A DNA stretch of 64,000 nucleotides from Pseudorhodoferax aquiterrae (GTDB lineage: Bacteria; Pseudomonadota; Gammaproteobacteria; Burkholderiales; Burkholderiaceae_C). The stretch spans positions 351,776-415,775 of the forward strand of contig NZ_BMYK01000004.1 in assembly GCF_014652235.1 (NCBI RefSeq), given 5' to 3'. Made by a program: the position numbers and the translations under genes. Of the stretch, positions 26,670-34,133 are shown one piece after another. The first letter of the stretch is position 1. Each line of letters starts with the position of its first letter. The notes beneath the pieces are model-generated. The model saw nothing but the letters and a program-made list of their open reading frames with translations, was not told the origin of the DNA and made no database searches.

Positions 26670-27418
26670 GCAGCCGCCGCATCGAGGCCGGCGACGGCAC
26701 GCCCGAACCGCAATGGCAGTGCTGGCTGCAGGCGCGCGCATTGCCGCACCTGGCGCCGCAGGACCTGCTGCCACCGGGCGCGCGCGCCGTGGTCGTGGCG
26801 CCGCACCCGGACGACGAGGTGCTGGCCGTCGGCGGCCTGCTGGCCCATGCGGCCACGCTGCGCCGCCGCGCGCTGCTCATCGCCGTGACCGACGGCGAGG
26901 CCAGCCATGCCGGATCCATGCGCTGGCCGCCGGGACGCCTCGCATCCCGCCGGCGCGCCGAGACCCGCTTGGCACTGGCGCGGCTGGGCAGCGATGCAGC
27001 GGTGCTGCGCGCCGGGCTCGCCGACGGGCGCGTGGCCGCGCGGGAGGGCGTGCTGCACGCCTTGCTGCTGCGCACGCTGCGGCCTTCGGACCGCGTGTTC
27101 ACCACCTGGTCGCTCGATGGCCATCCCGACCACGAGGCCACGGGCCGCACCACGCGCGCGGCCGCCGAGCAGGTGGGCGCGCAGGTCTACGAGGTGCCGG
27201 TCTGGGGCTGGCACTGGGCCGCCTGCGGCGATGCGCGCATGCCCTGGGAACAGGCCCGGCTGGTCACGCTGTCGCCGCAGGCCGTGGCGCGCAAGTGTGC
27301 GGCCCTGCAGGCCTTCGCTTCGCAATGGGAGCACGACCCCGACTGCCCGCACACGCCGGTGCTGCGCGACGCGATGCGCGTGCGCGCGCAGCGCCCCTTC
27401 GAACTGGTGTTCGCATGA
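26657..27418 (+). CDS. PIG-L family N-acetylglucosamine-type deacetylase
   Basis: 253 residues with the zinc-binding PHPDDE motif (AVVVAPHPDDEVLAVGG near 46-62) and the second histidine site LDGHPDHEATG near 154-164, the signature of LmbE/PIG-L deacetylases that remove N-acetyl groups from GlcNAc-containing substrates. No ATG precedes the conserved core, so a TTG at 26657, inside the end of the acyl-CoA dehydrogenase gene, is the likely start. Its TGA stop lies inside the first copy of a 31-bp repeat (27415-27445). Confidence 0.85.
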   Translation: MDALSSRRIEAGDGTPEPQWQCWLQARALPHLAPQDLLPPGARAVVVAPHPDDEVLAVGGLLAHAATLRRRALLIAVTDGEASHAGSMRWPPGRLASRRRAETRLALARLGSDAAVLRAGLADGRVAAREGVLHALLLRTLRPSDRVFTTWSLDGHPDHEATGRTTRAAAEQVGAQVYEVPVWGWHWAACGDARMPWEQARLVTLSPQAVARKCAALQAFASQWEHDPDCPHTPVLRDAMRVRAQRPFELVFA

Positions 27419-27501
27419 GCACCGCCGGGCCGCCCCAAGGTGCTCAGCACCGCAGCGCGAAGGTACTCCAATGAGCACCGCCGGGCCGCCCCAAGGTGCT
27501 C
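27415..27501 (+). repeat. two direct copies of a 31-bp stem-loop unit, period 56 bp
   Basis: The unit starts ATGAGCACCGCCGGGCC and ends CCAAGGTGCTC; copies are at 27415-27445 and 27471-27501 and look identical. Each can fold through GAGCACC/GGTGCTC. The TGA of the first copy is the PIG-L stop codon. The second copy could encode a 20-residue peptide, but I treat the unit as a non-coding 3'-end repeat. It separates the PIG-L and methyltransferase genes. Confidence 0.85.
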
Positions 27502-27535
27502 TCCCAGCAGGCGAAACCGAGGGGCCGCTGTGAAC

Positions 27536-28126
27536 ATGCGCAGCTACTTCGACGCCCTGTACGCCGGCGCGGACGATCCCTACGGCACCCGCGCGCGCTG
27601 GTACGAGCGGCGCAAGCGCGCGCTGCTGCTGGCCAGCCTGCCGCGCCGGCGCTTTCGGCGCTGCTACGAGCCTGGCTGCGGCAGCGGCGAGCTGACGGTC
27701 GGCCTGGCCGCGCGCTGCGACAGCGTGCTGGCCGCGGACTTCTCGGCGCACGCGCTGCGATCCGCACACCAGCGCACGGCGGCGCTGCCGCAGGTGCGCC
27801 TGGCGCAGCACCGCCTGCCGCAGGACTGGCCCGTGGCCGAGCGCTTCGATCTCGTGGTGCTGTCCGAGGTCGGCTACTTCCTGCCTGCGGCGCAGGTGCA
27901 GCAGCTGGCGCAGCACTGCGCCGCCACGCTGGATGCCGACGGCGTGCTCGTGGCGTGCGACTGGTTGGCGCCGTTCGCAGAGCGCGCCTGTGCGACGCAG
28001 GAGGTGCACGCGCTGCTGGATGCCATCGGCCTGGCGCCGCTGGTGGTCCACCGCGAGGACGATTTCTGCCTGCGCGTGTGGGCGCGCGATGGGCGTTCGG
28101 TGGCGCAGCGCGAGGGCATCCGGTGA
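27536..28126 (+). CDS. NodS-like class I SAM-dependent methyltransferase
   Basis: 196 residues. RSYFDALYAGADDPYGTRARWYERRK followed by the SAM-binding motif YEPGCGSGELT (near 44-54) is the pattern of the NodS family, whose founding member N-methylates the deacetylated sugar of lipochitooligosaccharides. ATG 27536 is used; a GTG six bases upstream is possible. Its TGA overlaps the next gene's GTG start. Beside a PIG-L deacetylase and a glycosyltransferase it probably methylates a freed amino sugar (inference). Confidence 0.85.
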   Translation: MRSYFDALYAGADDPYGTRARWYERRKRALLLASLPRRRFRRCYEPGCGSGELTVGLAARCDSVLAADFSAHALRSAHQRTAALPQVRLAQHRLPQDWPVAERFDLVVLSEVGYFLPAAQVQQLAQHCAATLDADGVLVACDWLAPFAERACATQEVHALLDAIGLAPLVVHREDDFCLRVWARDGRSVAQREGIR

Positions 28127-28818
28127 TCGGCGTGGCGATTCCCGCGCACGACGAAGGCGCGCACATCGCTGCGGCCGTGGCTGCGGTGCAGGCCGCGGCG
28201 CGGCATCCGGCGCTGCAGGGCGAGGCCGTGGAGATCGCCGTCGTCGCCGACGCATGCAGCGATGCCACCGCCGCCAACGCCGCCGCCCAGGGCGCGCACA
28301 CGTTGTCGCTGGCGTACCGCAACGTGGGCCAGGCACGCCAGGCCGGCGCCGAACTGCTGCTCGCGCGCGGGGCGCGCTGGCTGGCCTTCACCGACGCCGA
28401 TTCGCTGGTCGCACCGGACTGGCTCGCCGCACAACTGGCGCTGGGCGCACGGGCCGTCTGCGGCTGCGTCTGGGTGCGCGACTGGAGCGCCCACGGCGCG
28501 CTGGCCGAGCGGCTGGCGCGGGCGTTCGACAGCCAGTACTTCCCGGTCGAAGGCCACCGCCACATCCATGGCGCCAACCTGGGCATGACGGCCGAGGCCT
28601 ATCGCCTCGCGGGCGGTTTCGCGCCCCTGCCCAGCAGCGAGGACGTGGCGCTGGTGGCGTCCTTGCAGGCGGCCGGCGTGGACGTGGTGTTCAGCGCGCA
28701 GCCGCGCGTGTGGACCAGCGCGCGTGTGGACGCGCGGGCGCCGGGAGGTTTCGGCCAGGCCCTGCGCAGCATGTCGCAGGCGCTGGTGCGGCCCGGTCTG
28801 GAGCCGCGCACCGTCTGA
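28123..28818 (+). CDS. family 2 glycosyltransferase
   Basis: 231 residues of GT-A fold. GVAIPAHDEGAHIAAAVAAV at the N-terminus, VADACSDATAANA near 42-54, the metal-binding WLAFTDADSLVAPDW near 87-101 and HIHGANLGMTAEAYRLAGGF near 147-166 are typical of GT2. The start is a GTG overlapping the methyltransferase stop (GTGA). No membrane helix, so cytoplasmic or membrane-peripheral. Last gene of the four-gene cluster; the sugar is unknown. Confidence 0.88.
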   Translation: MIGVAIPAHDEGAHIAAAVAAVQAAARHPALQGEAVEIAVVADACSDATAANAAAQGAHTLSLAYRNVGQARQAGAELLLARGARWLAFTDADSLVAPDWLAAQLALGARAVCGCVWVRDWSAHGALAERLARAFDSQYFPVEGHRHIHGANLGMTAEAYRLAGGFAPLPSSEDVALVASLQAAGVDVVFSAQPRVWTSARVDARAPGGFGQALRSMSQALVRPGLEPRTV

Positions 28819-28916
28819 CGCGCAGGCGTGTCGCCGTCGGACACCGGCGGCGCGGCAGCGCGCCAGACTGGAACCAGTGCGGACATGGTGTCCGCGCAGC
28901 GAGCAAGGAGAGCACC

Positions 28917-29222
28917 ATGCCAAGAGGCGACAAGTCGGCCTACACGGACAAGCAGAAGCGGCAGGCCGAGCACATCGAGAAGGGTTACGAGCAGCGCGGC
29001 GTGGCCGAGGGCGAGGCCGAGCGGCGCGCCTGGGCCACCGTCAACAAGGAAACCGGCGGCGGCAAGAAGAGCGGGTCGGGCCGCGGCAAGGCGGTCGACA
29101 AGTCGCCCTCGCGCAAGGGCGGGCAGGCCGGTGGCCGGGCATCGGCTTCGCGCTCGGCCGAGGAGCGGTCCGCGTCGGCGAAGAAGGCCGCCGCCACCCG
29201 CAAGCGCAACGCCGAGCGCTGA
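28917..29222 (+). CDS. small basic KGG-type protein (annotated elsewhere as plasmid stabilisation-like)
   Basis: 101 residues, very rich in Lys, Arg, Gly and Ser. The N-terminal half (MPRGDKSAYTDKQKRQAEHI, then EKGYEQRGVAEGEAERRAWATVNKETGGGKKSGSG) is a widely conserved small-protein family. The C-terminal half is a low-complexity Ala/Lys/Ser tail. AAGGAG eight bases before the ATG supports the start. Function is not established; nucleic-acid binding is plausible from composition. Confidence 0.82.
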   Translation: MPRGDKSAYTDKQKRQAEHIEKGYEQRGVAEGEAERRAWATVNKETGGGKKSGSGRGKAVDKSPSRKGGQAGGRASASRSAEERSASAKKAAATRKRNAER

Positions 29223-29331
29223 GCGCACGCGGGGCAGCGCGGGCCGGCGCACCTTCGGGTGCCCTTCCTACGCGCCCGGCGACGCGGCCGCGCCAAGCTT
29301 GCCGCATCGTCGATGCCGCCCAAGGAAGCGC

Positions 29332-30969
29332 ATGCTGCAAGCCACTCTCCACCCCGAGCCCGTCCCGGTCTCCGCGCCCCTGCTGACGCCGCCGGCCGAG
29401 CCCGAGCCGCGCCGCAGGACCCGCACGCGGCGCGCACCCGCTGCCACACCGCTGCCCGCGCGCAGCGCGCGCCAGATCGAGCGCCTGCTGCAGGGGCTGT
29501 TCGGCCTGCAGGCGCTGCGTCCTGGCCAGCAGCAGGTGATCGCGCGCGTGCTGGCCGGCCAGTCCACGCTGGCGATCATGCCCACGGGCGCCGGCAAGTC
29601 GCTGTGCTACCAGCTGCCGGCGCTGATGCTGCCCGGCTGCACGCTGGTGGTCTCGCCGCTGATCGCGCTCATGAAGGACCAGTGCGAGAAGCTGCGCGCG
29701 CACGGCCTGGCGGCCGTGGAGTTCAACAGCAGCCTGGACGCCGAAGCCCTGGCCGCGGCCGAGGCGGCGCTGGCCGACGGCAGCGCCCGCATCGTCCTGG
29801 TCACGCCCGAGCGGCTGGCCGATCCGGCCTTCCTCGCCCTGGTGCGGCGCTGCCGCATCGCGCTCGTCGTCGTCGACGAGGCCCATTGCATCGTCGAATG
29901 GGGACACGACTTCCGGCCAGCCTTCCTGGAGATCGGCCCGGCGCTGCGCGCACTCGGCCAGCCGCCGCTGCTGGCGCTGACCGCGACCGCGCCCCCGGAG
30001 ACGGCGGACGAGATCGGCCGGCTGCTCGGCATCGCGCGCAGCGGCACCATCGACGCCGGCACCTGGCGCGGCAACCTGCACTACGCCGTGCTGCCGCTGA
30101 CCGAGGCCGACGACAAGCTGCAGGCGCTGCAGGACACCCTGCAGGGCTGCGAGGAGCCGGGCATCGTCTACACCGCCACCGTGCGCGCGGCCGAGGAGGT
30201 GCATGCCGCGCTCGCGGCGCGCGGCCTGTCCGTGGGCCTGTACCACGGCAAGCTGCGCGCGGCCGAGCGCCACGCGGCGCAAGAGGCCTTCATGGAGGGC
30301 CGCACGCGCGTGATGGTGGCCACCAGCGCCTTCGGCATGGGCATCGACAAGGCCGACCTGCGCTTCGTCGTGCACTACCAGATGCCCGCCAGCCTGGACG
30401 CCTACTACCAGGAGTCCGGACGCGCCGGCCGCGACGGGCTGCCCGCGCGCTGCGTTCTGCTGTACCAGCGGCGCGACCGTGCCGTGCAGCACTTCTTCGC
30501 GGGAGGCCGCGCCACCACGCAGGCCGAGCTGGCGCGGGTGCTGGCCGCGCTGTCGCCCGACACGCCCGCCGACCTTGCGCAGCTGCAGGCGTCCACCGGG
30601 CTGCCCCGGGCCCGTCTGGCCGCCCTGCTCGCGCTGCTGGCGCAGGCCGGCCACTGCCGCAAGGCGCGCGCTGCCAGAGGGCGTGCGGGCTGGCTGGCGG
30701 CGACGGCGCCGCGCGGCGCCCCGGCGCTGGAGGCGCTGGTGCAGACCGAGCAGGCGCGGCGCCAGGAGAAGCAGCGCAAGCTGCAGGCCATGGTGGACTA
30801 CGCCGAAAGCGGCGCCTGCCGCTGGCAGGTGCTGCAGGATGCGCTGGAAGGCGAGCGGCGTGCCGAGGGTTGCGGCCACTGCGACAACTGCGCCCGCATG
30901 CTGCGGCTGGCCGCGCCGGACGTGCTGGTGCCGGCCATGGCCGGGGGCGCGCCGCCGCTGCGCCACTGA
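29332..30969 (+). CDS. RecQ family ATP-dependent DNA helicase
   Basis: 545-residue superfamily 2 helicase. Walker A MPTGAGKS follows LRPGQQQVI, the DEAH box reads VVDEAHCIVEWGHDFRP, and motif VI is YYQESGRAGRDG. The RecQ zinc-binding region is present (GACRWQ ... CGHCDNC). It lacks an HRDC domain and is shorter than E. coli RecQ (609). The ATG at 29332 is preceded by AAGGAAGC; the longer upstream frame is a shadow. Convergent with the HD-GYP gene 19 bases away. Confidence 0.9.
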   Translation: MLQATLHPEPVPVSAPLLTPPAEPEPRRRTRTRRAPAATPLPARSARQIERLLQGLFGLQALRPGQQQVIARVLAGQSTLAIMPTGAGKSLCYQLPALMLPGCTLVVSPLIALMKDQCEKLRAHGLAAVEFNSSLDAEALAAAEAALADGSARIVLVTPERLADPAFLALVRRCRIALVVVDEAHCIVEWGHDFRPAFLEIGPALRALGQPPLLALTATAPPETADEIGRLLGIARSGTIDAGTWRGNLHYAVLPLTEADDKLQALQDTLQGCEEPGIVYTATVRAAEEVHAALAARGLSVGLYHGKLRAAERHAAQEAFMEGRTRVMVATSAFGMGIDKADLRFVVHYQMPASLDAYYQESGRAGRDGLPARCVLLYQRRDRAVQHFFAGGRATTQAELARVLAALSPDTPADLAQLQASTGLPRARLAALLALLAQAGHCRKARAARGRAGWLAATAPRGAPALEALVQTEQARRQEKQRKLQAMVDYAESGACRWQVLQDALEGERRAEGCGHCDNCARMLRLAAPDVLVPAMAGGAPPLRH

Positions 30970-30988
30970 GGGGCGCCCGGGCCTGCTC

Positions 30989-33900
30989 TCAACATGGGCC
31001 CAGAAAGGGCGCCACATCCACCTCGTCGATGAGCTCGGGGCTCATGAAGCGACGGGCGTAGCGCAGATGGGTTCCGCTGGACAGGAACAGGTCGAACACG
31101 TCGGGGTCGATGTGCCCGCGGCGCTTGAAGCCCCACAGGATGCGCACGGCTTCGGACAGCGGCTTGGACTTCTTGTAAGGGCGGTCGGTCGCCGTCAGCG
31201 CCTCGAAGACATCGGCGATGGCCATGATGCGGGCGGGCACGCTGAGCTGGTCGTGGGCCAGGCCTTTCGGATAGCCCGTCCCCTTGAGGTTTTCGTGGTG
31301 CGTGCCCGCGATCTCGGGCACCCGGCGCAGGTTCTTGGGGAAGTGCATGGCCTCCAGCATCTCGATCGTCTGGATGATGTGTTCGTTGATCTTGTAGCGC
31401 TCTTCCGGCGTCAGGGTGCCGCTGCGGATGCACAGGTTGTACAGCTCGCCCCGGTTGTAGAGCAGCTCCGGCGGCTGCAGGTTGAAGCGGTCGCACGGGG
31501 CGTCCGGGTTCTTCGCCGGCCGCGGCACCATGTGCTGCGGTTTGTCGTCGAGCAGGAATTCCATGGCCGGTAGCCGGGCGGGCGGCGATGCCGCGGCGGC
31601 CTGCGCCGCCTGCGGCCCCAGGCCGAGCCGGTCGTCGAAATGCCGCAGCCAGGTGCGCTGCGCGATCTCGCGCAGGCGGGCCACGGCGCCTTCTTCCATC
31701 GATTCCGCGCCCAGGTTGCAGCGTGCGACGAACGCGAACTCTTCTTCGAGGACCGCGCATTGCTGCTCGAAGCGTTCGCATGCCTTGGCCGCATTGCCGC
31801 CGGCAATGAAGTTTCTGAGCAGATCGATCTCGGCATCGCGCCGGAGCACCTCGAAACGGGTGCGGATCTCGTGGATCCGGTCGTGGATCGTTTCGAGCTT
31901 GGTCGCCTTGTCGACCACGTACTCGGGCGTCGTGATCTTGCCGCAGTCGTGCAGCCAGGCACCGATGCGGAACTCGCGCCATTGCTCGGCGGTGTCGAAG
32001 CGGAAGTCGGCCAGCGGCCCGGTGTCCACGCGCACCGCCTCTTCGGCGATCATGACGGCCAGCTCCGGCACCCGGTCGCAGTGGCCACCGGTGTAGGGGC
32101 TCTTGGCGTCGATCGCCCCGGCCAGCAGCTTGACCATGGAATCCACGAGTTCGGCCTGCGCCTGCACCAGCTGGTGGTTGTCCAGCGAGACCGCGGCCTG
32201 GGCCGCCACGGCCGAGGCGATCCGCACGTCCTCCTCGCTGAAGGGCACGGCCTTGCCGCTGATCGGGTCCAGCGCGTTCATGAGCTGCAGCACGCCGATG
32301 ACCTCGCCCTCGCGCGGCGCCAGCGGCAGCGCCAGCATGGACACCGTCCTGTAGCCCGTGCGCTCGTCGAAGCGCCGCGTGCCGCTCAGGTCGAACCGCG
32401 TTTCGGCGTAGACATCGTCGATGACGACATGGGTGTTGCGCAAGGCGACGTGGGTGGAGACGAACTGGTCGTTGTCCGAGCCGTCGGGGCGGACCAGCGG
32501 GATCTCCTCCTGCGGCAGCGAGTCGTCGCGCGTGCGCAGGGCAAAGCGCAGCGTCCTGTTCTCCGTCACCACGTACAGCGTGGCCGCGTCGCAGCGCGTC
32601 AGGCGCTTGGCGCCCCACAGGATCTGCTGGAGCAGGCTGATGCGGTCGCGCTCGCGCGACATCGCCAGCCCGGCAGCGATCAGCTCCTCCAGCCGCTGGC
32701 GCGAGCCGCGCAGCTCCTCCGTCCTGGAACGGATGGATTCGCGCATGACCGCATGCGCATCGGCCAGCGCGCTGAACTCCTTGAGGCGCGACTTGATGCG
32801 TGGCGACGGACCGAAGTCCAGGGTGCAGATCCGGATGGCATCGCGGGTCAGTTCGTCCAGCGCACCGACGATCCTCCGGGTGACCCACAAGGCCATCAGC
32901 AACGCGACCATGAGCACCAGCACGCCGATCAGCGCCATGCGGTCGCGCGCGGCGACCATGGAGCTGGAGAACGCCAGCAGCGGCGCATAGGCGACCACGC
33001 GCCAGGGCGCACCCGGGCCGAACTCCACGCTGGATTGCGCGAGCACGAATTTCTCACCGTGGACCGCCACGGTCGCCACCTGCGGGTGCAGCCCCCTGCC
33101 GGTCCATTGCGCGAGTTCGCGCAGCACCGAGAGCGTCTGCGCGTCCGCCGTGGCGGGGCCGTGCCCGCCGGGTGGCGCGAGCGCGCCCTGGCCAGCGCCG
33201 GAGACCAGCATGTCGCCCGTGGGGGCGACCAGGCCGCCGGCGACGTGCGGCGGATAGGACAGTGCCTGGAACAGCCGGTCCAGGCCGTTGGTGGCGATCT
33301 CGGCGAGCACGACGCCCGATCCGTCGCGCAGCCGCGCAGCGACCGTGATGCCCGCGTCACGCGTGCTGAAGAAGGGCGCAGGTCCGCTGACCAGGGGGCC
33401 GGCCAGTGCGGCGGCCGCGCTGGCGGGCCGGTCCTGCCAGGGGTCGAAGCGGGTGGCATCGCGGCGCTCGGCCAGCAGCTGACCGGCTTCGTCGAGCAGG
33501 CGCCAGCTCTGCGCGCGTGGCGCATCGCCGCGGCCCGCTTCGACCGACCGCGCCGCGAACCGCGCCGCAGCAGGCGCCTGCAGCGATGCAGCCAGTCCCG
33601 CGGCGTCGCGCAGCGCCACGACCTCGAAGTACCTGCCGTCGTTCAGCACCGCGCGCAGCGCGTGCAGGCTGGGCTCCACCGCCAGGGCCGCGACCCACTG
33701 CCGCTGCAAGGCTTCGCGCTGCGCCGGTGCCAGCGACAGCCCGGCCGACGCCTCCAGGCCCACCAGGGTCTGCGCGCGGTCGACCAGCCCGCGCAGCAAT
33801 GCGGTGCCGCGTTGCACGTGCTGCGAGAAGATGACCTGGGCGTTGTCCTGCGCCATCTGCTCGAACTTGACCGAAGCGATCGAGGTGAACGCGATGGTCA

Positions 33901-34054
33901 CCAGCAGCATGAGGACGGCCAGCGGCAGGCCGAGCGCGAGCTGCACGCGCCAACGCTGCGGTTGGCCCGCGCCGAGACGCTCTGCCAGACGGTCGGACGC
34001 CCGGCGGCCGAAGACCGTCTCGCGTGACGAAGGGGGAGGGGATGGGGCTTGCAC
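30989..34054 (-). CDS. membrane HD-GYP phosphodiesterase with GAF domain and an inserted helical region
   Basis: About 1021 residues. There is a transmembrane span after the first 35 residues, a long periplasmic dCache-like region, a second span (DRMALIGVLVLMVALLMALWV), a HAMP-like segment, a GAF domain and a C-terminal HD-GYP domain. The HD motif is WLHDCGK and the GYP motif HHENLKGTGYPKG, both intact, predicting hydrolysis of c-di-GMP. About 220 residues separate them against about 60-70 usually, so there is a large insert. Start is uncertain: GTG 34054 is chosen; a GTG at 34165 would overlap the cyclase gene. Last gene of a four-gene signalling operon. Confidence 0.87.
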   Translation of the reverse strand: MQAPSPPPSSRETVFGRRASDRLAERLGAGQPQRWRVQLALGLPLAVLMLLVTIAFTSIASVKFEQMAQDNAQVIFSQHVQRGTALLRGLVDRAQTLVGLEASAGLSLAPAQREALQRQWVAALAVEPSLHALRAVLNDGRYFEVVALRDAAGLAASLQAPAAARFAARSVEAGRGDAPRAQSWRLLDEAGQLLAERRDATRFDPWQDRPASAAAALAGPLVSGPAPFFSTRDAGITVAARLRDGSGVVLAEIATNGLDRLFQALSYPPHVAGGLVAPTGDMLVSGAGQGALAPPGGHGPATADAQTLSVLRELAQWTGRGLHPQVATVAVHGEKFVLAQSSVEFGPGAPWRVVAYAPLLAFSSSMVAARDRMALIGVLVLMVALLMALWVTRRIVGALDELTRDAIRICTLDFGPSPRIKSRLKEFSALADAHAVMRESIRSRTEELRGSRQRLEELIAAGLAMSRERDRISLLQQILWGAKRLTRCDAATLYVVTENRTLRFALRTRDDSLPQEEIPLVRPDGSDNDQFVSTHVALRNTHVVIDDVYAETRFDLSGTRRFDERTGYRTVSMLALPLAPREGEVIGVLQLMNALDPISGKAVPFSEEDVRIASAVAAQAAVSLDNHQLVQAQAELVDSMVKLLAGAIDAKSPYTGGHCDRVPELAVMIAEEAVRVDTGPLADFRFDTAEQWREFRIGAWLHDCGKITTPEYVVDKATKLETIHDRIHEIRTRFEVLRRDAEIDLLRNFIAGGNAAKACERFEQQCAVLEEEFAFVARCNLGAESMEEGAVARLREIAQRTWLRHFDDRLGLGPQAAQAAAASPPARLPAMEFLLDDKPQHMVPRPAKNPDAPCDRFNLQPPELLYNRGELYNLCIRSGTLTPEERYKINEHIIQTIEMLEAMHFPKNLRRVPEIAGTHHENLKGTGYPKGLAHDQLSVPARIMAIADVFEALTATDRPYKKSKPLSEAVRILWGFKRRGHIDPDVFDLFLSSGTHLRYARRFMSPELIDEVDVAPFLGPC

Positions 34055-34133
34055 GTGGTGTGTCCAGGGTGGGCCTGCATGGCAGCGCGGCCGGCGAGGG
34101 GGCGATGGCGGGACGGGTCCTCTGCTGCGCCGG

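Noticed and set aside
27471..27533. 20-residue peptide starting in the second 31-bp repeat
   Set aside because: The repeat occurs at a gene end and folds as a hairpin; no conserved peptide or clear ribosome-binding site.
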